The notes beneath the pieces were generated by a model. That model was given only the letters and a program-made list of their open reading frames with translations, had not been told where the DNA came from and ran no database searches. 64,000 nucleotides of DNA from CAWELS01 sp964468205. GTDB taxonomy: Bacteria > Acidobacteriota > Terriglobia > Bryobacterales > Bryobacteraceae. Location of the stretch: positions 6,134 through 70,133 of the forward strand of contig CAYXVG010000040.1 of the NCBI GenBank assembly GCA_964468205.1, in the 5' to 3' direction. Below are positions 45,309 to 53,318 of this stretch, in pieces; position 1 is the stretch's first letter, and each line of letters opens with the position of its first letter. A program made the position numbers and the translations under genes.

Positions 45309-46865
45309 ATGGACCACATTCTTTCCGTAGTGTTGTGGACCCCCCTCGCCGGGCTGCTGGTCCTCCTCTTTATACCGTCATCCAATCCCCGTGCGATCAA
45401 GATTTGGGCAAACGTGGCGTCTTTGCTGGGCTTGCTTGTTTGCCTGCCGCTGATATTTGCATACGACGCTGGAAAGGATTTCCAGTTTGTCGAGCGGGCG
45501 GATTGGATACCCTCTATCGGCGCCTCGTACTATCTCGCGATTGACGGGTTCAGCCTCTTGCTGGTAGTGCTGACCGGACTGCTTGGCTTCCTTTCGATTC
45601 TCTGTAGCTGGAGCGCGATCGAGAACCGGCTGAAAGAGTATTACGCCCACTTCTTGTTGCTGCAGGTGGGAATGTTGGGCGTCTTTATGGCGCTGGATTT
45701 TTTCCTGTTCTTCGTCTTCTGGGAACTGGTGCTGGTGCCGATGTACTTCATCATCGCGATCTGGGGTGGTCCGCGCCGGGTCTATTCGGCCATCAAGTTC
45801 GTTATCTACACGCTGGTGGGTTCAATTCTGATGCTGCTCGGCATTCTGACGCTCTACTTCGAGCACGGGCGGCAGTTCGGACAGTACACCTTCGACATCA
45901 ATGCCCTGATGCAACTGCAACTCACGCCCGAGATGCAGTGGTGGGTTTTCTGGGCGCTGTTCATCGGCTTTGCGGTGAAGGTGCCCATGTTCCCGTTCCA
46001 TACCTGGCTGCCGGATGCGCACACCGAGGCCCCGACGGCGGGATCGGTGATTCTGGCGGCGGTGCTGCTGAAAATGGGAACCTATGGCTTCCTGCGCTTT
46101 TCACTGCCGCTGTTGCCGGACGCGGCGAAAGACCCGCTCGTGATCACGATCGTCTCGCTGCTTTCGATTGTGGCGATCATATACGGGGCGCTGGTCTGCC
46201 TGATGCAGAAGGACTGGAAGAAGCTGGTGGCATACTCCTCGGTGAGCCACATGGGCTTCGTCACGCTGGGAATCTTCGCGCTCAACCCAGCCGGAATCGC
46301 CGGGTCCATTCTCCAGCAAATCAACCATGGCATCTCCACCGGCATGCTCTTCCTGATTGTGGGTGTCGTCTACGAACGGCGGCACACCCGCATGATCTCC
46401 GACTACGGCGGGTTGCTGCGGACAATGCCCGTGTTCACAATCGTTTTTCTCATCGCTGCTCTCAGTTCGATGGGTATGCCGCCGTTGAACGGTTTCATCG
46501 GGGAGATCACCATTCTGAAGGGCGTCTATGAGGTGGCCTTCAGTTGGGCCTTCTGGTGCGCGATCGGCATCCTGCTGGGCGCGGCCTATCTGCTGTGGCT
46601 GTTCCAGCGGACGATGCTGGGGCAGATCGGAGAGAAGAACGAGGGTCTCAAGGATCTCAATTTCCGCGAGATCGCCTACTTCACGCCGTTAGTCGTTTGG
46701 GCGTTCTGGATCGGCATTTACCCGAAGCCTTTCTTCGACGTGCTGGAGCGGCCGGTGGCGCAGATCGTCGAACGTGTGCAGCCGGGTTACCACACGGAAC
46801 GGGGACTGGAGAATCCGCTGGAGCGGGCGTCCGCGCCTGTATCCGGCGTCTCGGTGGCGGACTGA
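45309..46865 (+). CDS. nuoM: NADH-quinone oxidoreductase subunit M-like protein
   Basis: 518 residues, NuoM length, about 14 membrane helices. Proton-channel signatures are intact: Glu in FFVFWELVLVPMYF, Lys and His in KVPMFPFHTWLPDAHTEAPTAG and Lys in AAVLLKMGTYG. It is a complex I membrane-arm antiporter-like subunit, pumping protons. No other nuo gene is adjacent, although nuoL, M and N are usually neighbours; the rest may lie elsewhere or this is a paralogue. The next gene is unrelated. Confidence 0.9.
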   Translation: MDHILSVVLWTPLAGLLVLLFIPSSNPRAIKIWANVASLLGLLVCLPLIFAYDAGKDFQFVERADWIPSIGASYYLAIDGFSLLLVVLTGLLGFLSILCSWSAIENRLKEYYAHFLLLQVGMLGVFMALDFFLFFVFWELVLVPMYFIIAIWGGPRRVYSAIKFVIYTLVGSILMLLGILTLYFEHGRQFGQYTFDINALMQLQLTPEMQWWVFWALFIGFAVKVPMFPFHTWLPDAHTEAPTAGSVILAAVLLKMGTYGFLRFSLPLLPDAAKDPLVITIVSLLSIVAIIYGALVCLMQKDWKKLVAYSSVSHMGFVTLGIFALNPAGIAGSILQQINHGISTGMLFLIVGVVYERRHTRMISDYGGLLRTMPVFTIVFLIAALSSMGMPPLNGFIGEITILKGVYEVAFSWAFWCAIGILLGAAYLLWLFQRTMLGQIGEKNEGLKDLNFREIAYFTPLVVWAFWIGIYPKPFFDVLERPVAQIVERVQPGYHTERGLENPLERASAPVSGVSVAD

Positions 46866-46882
46866 CGGACCCGGCGATAAAG

Positions 46883-46902
46883 CACTGCCTGGTACAGCAG
46901 TG
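46883..46902 (+). terminator. Hairpin downstream of nuoM
   Basis: CACTGC (46883-46888) and GCAGTG (46897-46902) with an eight-base loop, 18 bases after the nuoM stop. No U tract; possible terminator. Confidence 0.3.
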
Positions 46903-46961
46903 TGAACTTCATCGGCCAGCGGCCTTGACAATCGTCCTACACTGGTTCCAGTAGGCGCTCC

Positions 46962-47981
46962 ATGCCTGGCAAGAACTTGGGGGACGTTGCCTGGTACACC
47001 GGCCCGCGTGCGGCGGCGGTAGGGGAGCCGGACACCGTGCATTCCTACGCCGCCAGCTTGGCTACGGCTTTGTCCGCGCTCGGTGAGGAGGTGGATCTGA
47101 GCTGGTTGATGGGGGTGACCGGCTTCGCCTTCCGCACCTGGGCGCACGAATCCCTATGTCCTTCCGCGATGAACGCCTTCGACTGGTCTCGCATTCTGCC
47201 CGAGGCGGTGCGCCAAATGGAATGCGACTGCCTTTGCGTAATCCGGCTCTGGGACGAGGCGCAATGGGCGGAGGCGCGCCGGTGTCAGGCCCACGAAGCG
47301 GTTGTGGAGGCGATCGGCGCCGGCCGGCCCGCGATCGCGTGGAATGTTCTCGACGCCGAATGGGGGCTGATCACGGGCTACGACGACGACGCGCGGCGCT
47401 ACCGGGTCATTGGTGTTGGCGGCCGGCGCGGGACGCTCGCGTACGGCCGGCTCGGAGCGAACGGCGTCAACATCCTGGGCGTCTGCATCCCTTGGGGGGA
47501 GAGCGGGCGGCGCCGCACGGAGACGCTTCGCAATTCGTTGACGGCGGCGTTGGCGCACGCGGATCAAAAGGAGTGGGTCGACAGGTCCCGCTACCACGAC
47601 GGCCCGCGCGCGTATGATGTCTGGGCGACTGCCTTCGACCGCTGGGCGGCGAAAGTCCGGGCCGGGGACACCGGGAACCTGAATGCCGATTTGCCTCGAC
47701 GCGCGGAATACTATGCCCGGACGTACCTTCCTGCCCGGCGCCATGCCCGCAACTTCCTTCGGCAGGCCGCCGGCGGCAACCGTGAGCTATGTCTGGCGGC
47801 GGACGCCTTCGCCGGGGCCGCCGCGAGCCTGAAAGCGGTGTGGCGGCAAACGCCGGCGCGGATCGACGAGGATTCCCGGCTGCTCAGCGGGATCGCCGAC
47901 GACATACGCCAAGCGAAGGCGAAGGACGAAGAAGGCGTCGAGCACATTCGCTCGGCTCTGAAATCCGGCTTCCCAAATTGA
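46962..47981 (+). CDS. BtrH/C39-like uncharacterised protein
   Basis: 339 residues. No transmembrane segment or signal peptide. The N-terminal half has SYAASLATALSALGE and IAWNVLDAEWGLITGYDD, reminiscent of C39-like or butirosin-biosynthesis BtrH-type cysteine peptidase/acyltransferase folds: an Asp near GYDDD and conserved Cys are present, but I cannot place a catalytic triad. The C-terminal half is helical. The similarity is weak. It follows nuoM by 96 bases with no obvious functional link. Confidence 0.55.
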   Translation: MPGKNLGDVAWYTGPRAAAVGEPDTVHSYAASLATALSALGEEVDLSWLMGVTGFAFRTWAHESLCPSAMNAFDWSRILPEAVRQMECDCLCVIRLWDEAQWAEARRCQAHEAVVEAIGAGRPAIAWNVLDAEWGLITGYDDDARRYRVIGVGGRRGTLAYGRLGANGVNILGVCIPWGESGRRRTETLRNSLTAALAHADQKEWVDRSRYHDGPRAYDVWATAFDRWAAKVRAGDTGNLNADLPRRAEYYARTYLPARRHARNFLRQAAGGNRELCLAADAFAGAAASLKAVWRQTPARIDEDSRLLSGIADDIRQAKAKDEEGVEHIRSALKSGFPN

Positions 47982-47998
47982 GGCCTGTCCGAAAATAG

Positions 47999-48014
47999 GT
48001 TCGGCGGGCCGAAC
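47999..48014. terminator. GC-rich hairpin between convergent genes
   Basis: GTTCGGC and GCCGAAC are perfect arms (47999-48005 and 48008-48014) with two bases between. Lies between the convergent BtrH-like and radical SAM genes, a plausible bidirectional terminator. Confidence 0.4.
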
Positions 48015-48020
48015 GCGTCT

Positions 48021-49106
48021 TCAGTCGCTACGCTTCTCAGTATCGGGTACGCCGATCTGCACCAGCTCCGGCTTGCGAGCGGCGGTCCGCTGGGGAGGAT
48101 TCAGCAGACGCACAGGGAGCTTCGATAGATACGTCATCCGCTCGACCAAGGGGAGCAGTTTCCGGACCCAGCGGCCATGGAATACCAACGAGCCAACAAC
48201 GAGGGCCGGGTGGGGGATGGTGGTGACGCAACGAGAGCAGATCTCCACCTCGCCGCCACGGCCTTGAGCGTGCAGGCGCCGCATGCGGCGGACTTCGTCC
48301 GAGTTCCAGATTTCCTCGATCGACTGCTCGCCGACGTGGCCGACTGGCTTCCCATCGAGCATGTAGCTTTGGCAGCAAGGATAGATGTCCCCGTTATGCT
48401 TGACGTACATGGGTCCTCGCCAAAGATAGTGGCAAGGATACTTCCAGTCTCCGGAGCCGTGCCCCGCGTCGGGCTGCAGAACGTTGGTCTCGTCCTGCTT
48501 CAGGCGCACTTGGTCGACACCCGGAACCGAGCGCCAAAAATCCATGAAGGCACGAGTTTCGGCTGTATTGCCGTCCATCTGCACCATCTGCACGACAATC
48601 TGAAGGCCGGCCCGCCGCTCGTTTTTCATCCGTGCGAAGCGCACGAAATTGTCGCGGACTTTCTCGAAGCGCGCCCCTTTGCGGTAGTGCTCAAACGTTT
48701 CCTTGGTGGCCCCGTCGAAACTGAAGGTGATGTGTTCGAGCGGGGTGTCCAGCAATCGGGCCGCGGCTTCTTCGTCGAGGAGAGTGCCGTTGGTGGATAG
48801 TAGGGTGTAGACGCCGTGGCGGTCGCAGTATTCAATCCGGTCGAAGATCTTCGGATCGAGCAAGGGCTCGCCGAGCCCGATCAGCATCATGTGCTCGGCG
48901 GCGGGGCCGGATTCCTGAACCAGCCGCTCGAAGACCTCGTCGGTCATGTCCTCTTTCGGTTGTGGATGGGTCTCGCGGGGACACATCGGGCAATACAGGT
49001 TGCACTTGGCGGTGGTTTCGACGATGTATTCCACCGGAAGACCGTCCAGCTTGTCCCGTCGTGTCAGGTATCCCCAGAGAAGTTTTGCCCGGTTCCAGGC
49101 GCGCAT
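48021..49106 (-). CDS. Radical SAM/SPASM domain protein
   Basis: 361 residues. Radical SAM cluster motif CNLYCPMC at about residues 35-42, followed by a glycine-rich SAM motif (IGLGEPLLD). The C-terminal SPASM part has a Cys-rich CCQS segment, and EICSRC further on, for auxiliary iron-sulphur clusters. The enzyme probably modifies a peptide or small molecule; a peptide precursor was not identified nearby. ATG 49106 is chosen; a TTG 18 codons upstream is possible. Divergent from the photolyase gene. Confidence 0.85.
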   Translation of the reverse strand: MRAWNRAKLLWGYLTRRDKLDGLPVEYIVETTAKCNLYCPMCPRETHPQPKEDMTDEVFERLVQESGPAAEHMMLIGLGEPLLDPKIFDRIEYCDRHGVYTLLSTNGTLLDEEAAARLLDTPLEHITFSFDGATKETFEHYRKGARFEKVRDNFVRFARMKNERRAGLQIVVQMVQMDGNTAETRAFMDFWRSVPGVDQVRLKQDETNVLQPDAGHGSGDWKYPCHYLWRGPMYVKHNGDIYPCCQSYMLDGKPVGHVGEQSIEEIWNSDEVRRMRRLHAQGRGGEVEICSRCVTTIPHPALVVGSLVFHGRWVRKLLPLVERMTYLSKLPVRLLNPPQRTAARKPELVQIGVPDTEKRSD

Positions 49107-49162
49107 GGCGAACCAGCTATTATTGTAGCGGTTAGCGCGAGACAGACATCGGAAAGGCAAGG

Positions 49163-50566
49163 ATGAAAGAGCGGATTCGACGGCTGAACGACAAACCGCA
49201 AAGGCCTGACCGGAAATACGTCCTCTACTGGATGCAGACCAACCGCCGGGCCGATTCCAACCATGCCCTCGCCGCCGCGGTGAAAACCGCCGGCAAATTC
49301 GGCCTCCCGGTGCTCGTCTACGAAGGCCTCACCAGCCTCTATCCGCTCTCAACGGCGCGCAACCATGCGTTCATCCTGGCGAACGTCCCGGAGACGGAGA
49401 AGAGGCTCAAGGAACTGGGGATCGGTTACGTATTCTACCTGCGGCGCGGCAAGTCAGATGCGAACGATACTTTTTACCGCCTGGCCGCGGACGCGGCGAC
49501 GGTCATCACGGACGACTACCCAACCTTCCTTAACCGGGCGCACAACGAGAGAGTTCCGGCGAAGCTGGATGTCGCTTGCTACGCCGTGGACTCGGCCTGC
49601 GTGGTTCCGATGAGCCGGATGGAGAAGCGCGAATACGCCGCCTATACGATCCGTCCGAAGATCAAGAAGGCGCTGCCCGATTGTTTGGAACCGGTGGAGA
49701 CGGAGCCTCCTGGAAAAAGGTTTCGCGGTAGCGCCCCGGGGTACCACCGGGAAGTGGTGGCCGAAGAGATTGCGGAGCTGGTTAGTTCCTGTGAGGTGGA
49801 CCATTCAGTGGAAGTGTCGCTCTCATTCCAAGGCGGCCGCAGCGCTGCGCTCCGTCATCTTGAGCATTTTCTAGAAAACAACCTGGAGCGCTACGGCAAA
49901 GAGCGAAACGAACCCACGGCGCACGCGACGTCCAACCTGAGCCCTTACCTCCGCCACGGAATGATCTCGGCCCTCGAGGTGGCGCTGGCGGCGCGCAGCT
50001 ACGGTGAGGCGCACGGCGTTGACACGGGAGAGTTCCTCGAAGAACTCATCGTGCGCCGGGAGCTGGCGTTCAATTTCGCCCGCTTCAGCCCGGATCCTAC
50101 CGTTCTCGAAACCTTGCCGGATTGGGCCCGGAAGACGCTGCGGGAGCATGACGGCGACAAGCGCGATCCATGTTATTCCCGCGAGCGCTTCGAGAAAGCG
50201 GAAACCCACGACGAGTTGTGGAACTCTACTCAAAAAGAGATGATGCTGCGCGGCAAAATCCACGGCTACTACCGTATGTATTGGGGCAAGAAGATCATCG
50301 AGTGGGCTGAATCCCACCAAGCGGCGCTAGAGACGATGATCTACATCCACGACCGGTACGCGCTGGACGGGCGGGACCCGAACACCTACACGGGGATCCT
50401 CTGGTGCTTCGGGCTGCACGACCGGCCCTGGCGGAAGAGGCCTGTGTTCGGCTCCCTTCGATACATGTCCTATGACGGTATGAAACGAAAAACCGCTGTT
50501 GACGAATACATCCGGGAGATTCGCTACCTGGAAGAAACCGGGGTGGATCCGCATCGCATAGAATAG
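49163..50566 (+). CDS. phrB: Class II deoxyribodipyrimidine photolyase
   Basis: 467 residues, the length and motif pattern of class II CPD photolyases: N-terminal antenna/FAD domain start VLYWMQTNRRAD, the FAD pocket region (YGKERNEPTAHATSNLSPYL) and the closing RPVFGSLRYMSYDGMKRK. It repairs cyclobutane pyrimidine dimers with blue light and FADH-. Small gap and divergent orientation with the radical SAM gene. Confidence 0.92.
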   Translation: MKERIRRLNDKPQRPDRKYVLYWMQTNRRADSNHALAAAVKTAGKFGLPVLVYEGLTSLYPLSTARNHAFILANVPETEKRLKELGIGYVFYLRRGKSDANDTFYRLAADAATVITDDYPTFLNRAHNERVPAKLDVACYAVDSACVVPMSRMEKREYAAYTIRPKIKKALPDCLEPVETEPPGKRFRGSAPGYHREVVAEEIAELVSSCEVDHSVEVSLSFQGGRSAALRHLEHFLENNLERYGKERNEPTAHATSNLSPYLRHGMISALEVALAARSYGEAHGVDTGEFLEELIVRRELAFNFARFSPDPTVLETLPDWARKTLREHDGDKRDPCYSRERFEKAETHDELWNSTQKEMMLRGKIHGYYRMYWGKKIIEWAESHQAALETMIYIHDRYALDGRDPNTYTGILWCFGLHDRPWRKRPVFGSLRYMSYDGMKRKTAVDEYIREIRYLEETGVDPHRIE

Positions 50567-50575
50567 GGCACGGGC

Positions 50576-51475
50576 ATGCACATCACGATTACCGGCGCAA
50601 CAGGGTTCATTGGCAAACGGCTAATCCCGCTGCTGCTCGAAATGGGTCACGAAGTCCGTATTCTCGGCCGGACTCCCAAGACTGGGTTCCCTCCCGAGGT
50701 GCGTTTCTATCTCTGGAATGCCACTGAGGGAGGGCCTCCGTCGGAAAGCCTCAAGGGAGCCGACGCGGTCGTGCATCTGGCTGGAGAGTCGGTTTCGCAG
50801 CGGTGGACTCCGCAGGTTCGCAAACGCATTCGGGAGAGCCGCGTGCTCGGAACCCGGAACCTGGTCGAGACGCTGGGCAAATTGGAGCAGCCGCCGGCGA
50901 CATTGGTTTCCGTCTCCGCGGTCGGCTACTACGGCGACCGGGGCGAGGAAGAACTCGACGAGTCATCGAAACCGGGGGAGGGATTTCTGGCCGAGGTCTG
51001 CCAGGAATGGGAGGCCGAGGCAGCGCGTGCAGCCGAATTTGGCGTGCGGGTGGTGAGACCTCGTATCGGGATGGTGCTCGGCATCGGTGGCGGAGCGCTC
51101 GAACAGATGCTGCCCCCATTTAAGATGTTCATGGGCGGCCAGCTCGGCAACGGAAAGCAGTGGATGTCTTGGGTGCATCTCGAAGACTTGGTAAGCTTGC
51201 TGCGCCACGCTTTGGAGACGCCGGAAGTCTCCGGTCCGATGAATGCGATCGCGCCGAATCCCGTGCGCAACAAGCAATTCACGCGCATACTGGCGCGAAC
51301 CATCCGCCGGCCGGCTCTCTTCACGGTACCGGAGCAAGGCTTGAAGGCGCTGTTCGGCGACATGGCCGAGATCATGCTGGCGAGCCAGCGCGTGTTGCCG
51401 CGGGTGGCCCAAGAGTCAGGCTATAAGTACCTTTTCCCGGATCTTGGGCAGGCGTTGAAGCACCTTCTCGGTTAG
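50576..51475 (+). CDS. TIGR01777-type epimerase (SDR family)
   Basis: 299 residues. NAD-binding motif GATGFIGKRL at the start, a GDRGEEELDES-like segment, and the C-terminal DUF1731-like part (GNGKQWMSWVHLEDL, SQRVLPRVAQESGY). This family of extended SDR proteins includes YfcH/SulA-like members; the substrate is unknown. It starts 10 bases after the photolyase stop with a TAGAAT-like box before the start; co-transcription is likely. Confidence 0.87.
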   Translation: MHITITGATGFIGKRLIPLLLEMGHEVRILGRTPKTGFPPEVRFYLWNATEGGPPSESLKGADAVVHLAGESVSQRWTPQVRKRIRESRVLGTRNLVETLGKLEQPPATLVSVSAVGYYGDRGEEELDESSKPGEGFLAEVCQEWEAEAARAAEFGVRVVRPRIGMVLGIGGGALEQMLPPFKMFMGGQLGNGKQWMSWVHLEDLVSLLRHALETPEVSGPMNAIAPNPVRNKQFTRILARTIRRPALFTVPEQGLKALFGDMAEIMLASQRVLPRVAQESGYKYLFPDLGQALKHLLG

Positions 51476-51523
51476 GCCCTCGCCTCCCGGTCTCCTTGCT
51501 GATGCTCATCTTCCATCACAAAG

Positions 51524-53311
51524 TCAGTCTTCGCGTGCACTGCCGGGAAACAACGCTTTCCTCTGCTCGGCTGTGAGATAGGGGGATTGGAGCCGGATCG
51601 GATCGGCGGTGTCCTTGTAGAGCAGATCGCCCTTGCCCAAGAGACGTTCCGCGCCGGAAACCTCCAGCATCATTTGGGAGTGAATACGATTGGTTGTTTT
51701 AAGGCAGACGCGGCCGGCCAGGTTTGCTTTGAGGGCGCCTCCCACGGTGTCCGCGTTCGGGTACTGCGTAGCGATGACGAGGTGGATGGCGGCAGCGCGA
51801 GCCTTGGCGCCAAGCCTGAAAATACGGGATTCAATCTCCTTCCGCTCCGGGCGGCCGGCGTGGATCAAGTCGGCGTACTCGTCGCAGACGCATATGATGC
51901 GGGGAACAGGCCGGCCGGTTTGCGCCACGTACTCGGCGATTGTGTCGGCGCCGGTTCCCTCCTTGAGCCTGTAGCGCGCCTCCATCTCGTCGATCAACCT
52001 TTCGAGCGCCGACGAAGCCGAGTCTTCAGGCGGATGTAGCAACCCGGCGCCCTCCCATAGAAACGGCGAATCCCGAAGTTCGAGGAAGGCGCTGCGTTTC
52101 GGATCAATCAGCACCAAGCGCAATGTCTCAGGCGTATTTGTGGAGATCAGGCCGGCGATGGCCGCGCGCAGCCACTCGCTCTTGCCGCTGCCGGACGTCC
52201 CGGCCACCAGCAGATGAACGCAGCCCGGTTGCGCGAGATCGGCGAACTGAACGCGCCCGTTGAGATCGACGCCGAGCAGGACTTGGGAGCAGCCGTGCAG
52301 AGGATCGCCGGGTGGGAGCTGATCCTGAATCTCGTCAAAGTGAACTGTCTTGCGGTCGGGCCGCTGGACATCCACCACCAACCGGCCGGCGTCTTTCCCG
52401 ATCATCGGCGCGGCGTCGAAGCCGAGCTGGATCTGAAGGTCGTCAGCCTTGTTCGTAACGGCGGCGACGCGGACGCCCTTTTCCGGCATGAGCGTGTAGC
52501 GGATGAATGTGGGGCCGGCCACCGGATCGCCGCGGAGCCTCACCGCGGAGCCATAGTCGGCCAGCACCTGCACGATCCGCCGGCCGAGGTTCCGGTGCAA
52601 CTCACTTGGCGGCGCGGCCGGTGGGAGCGGGCCTTCGCCAGGCAACACCCCGGCCATGCGGGCGATCAGGTCTTTGAGACTTGCGGTCGCGGGGGTGAGA
52701 TCAGCGTCGTGGAAGAGGCGCTCCTGGCGTTCGGGCGAGAACGAAACCAGCGCTAGCGCCCCTGTTCCGCCGTTTTGCTTGAGCAAGTAGTGATAGAGGC
52801 ACGCCTGCGCGAGATCCGCCTCCGGGGCGGTTTGGCCCAACTTCAGCTCCACCGCGCACCACGAGTTTGTCTCGGGTCTCCGCACGATGAAATCGGCGAT
52901 CCCGCTGACGCGAACGGGTCGGGTCCATCCCTTCTCCCGCAGCTCCCAACTCAGCGGCTGCTCCACCAGGGAGAATAGCGCGCCGGGACCGGCCGCCCGC
53001 CGGATCTCCAGCGCCCAGCGTCCCAGCTCCTCGGTGGCTCGCCACAATTCCACGAGCTGACATCCCGACTCCTGCAGCGCGGCCCGGTGCTGGTTGATTC
53101 GGGGTCCCAACAAGTTCGCGTAAATATGCTCGCGCAGCCGCGGCCACTCCTCTTCTCCGGCAGGCCAGCCGGACATCAGGTCCGCGAAGACTTCGTGAAA
53201 CAAGCGTCCAAGCAGCGCATTGAACCCGCTTGCTCTTTTCTCCGGACCGCCGGCAGCGCGCAGAATCTCCCGGCGGACATCGGAAACCGATAGTTGGATG
53301 GCTCCGGCCAT
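51524..53311 (-). CDS. RecB-like PD-(D/E)XK nuclease fused to FtsK/SpoIIIE DNA translocase
   Basis: 595 residues from the ATG at 53311, chosen because GGAGG lies upstream and translation of the next upstream gene ends at 53319. Nuclease part (about 1-180): His39 in GRLFHEVF, Asp140 in GIADFIV, Glu155 and Lys157 in AVELKLG, Gln169 and Tyr173 in QACLYHY; all RecB/Cas4-type nuclease motifs in order. Motor part: FtsK alpha-like region (TFIRYTLMPEKGVRV, about 268-330), Walker A GTSGSGKS at 371-378, LRLVLIDPKR, Walker B IICVCDEYADLI, and FtsK core AERLLGKGDLLY near the end. No gamma (KOPS-reading) domain is present. It should translocate on and cut DNA. Confidence 0.9.
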   Translation of the reverse strand: MAGAIQLSVSDVRREILRAAGGPEKRASGFNALLGRLFHEVFADLMSGWPAGEEEWPRLREHIYANLLGPRINQHRAALQESGCQLVELWRATEELGRWALEIRRAAGPGALFSLVEQPLSWELREKGWTRPVRVSGIADFIVRRPETNSWCAVELKLGQTAPEADLAQACLYHYLLKQNGGTGALALVSFSPERQERLFHDADLTPATASLKDLIARMAGVLPGEGPLPPAAPPSELHRNLGRRIVQVLADYGSAVRLRGDPVAGPTFIRYTLMPEKGVRVAAVTNKADDLQIQLGFDAAPMIGKDAGRLVVDVQRPDRKTVHFDEIQDQLPPGDPLHGCSQVLLGVDLNGRVQFADLAQPGCVHLLVAGTSGSGKSEWLRAAIAGLISTNTPETLRLVLIDPKRSAFLELRDSPFLWEGAGLLHPPEDSASSALERLIDEMEARYRLKEGTGADTIAEYVAQTGRPVPRIICVCDEYADLIHAGRPERKEIESRIFRLGAKARAAAIHLVIATQYPNADTVGGALKANLAGRVCLKTTNRIHSQMMLEVSGAERLLGKGDLLYKDTADPIRLQSPYLTAEQRKALFPGSARED

Positions 53312-53318
53312 CGGATCG

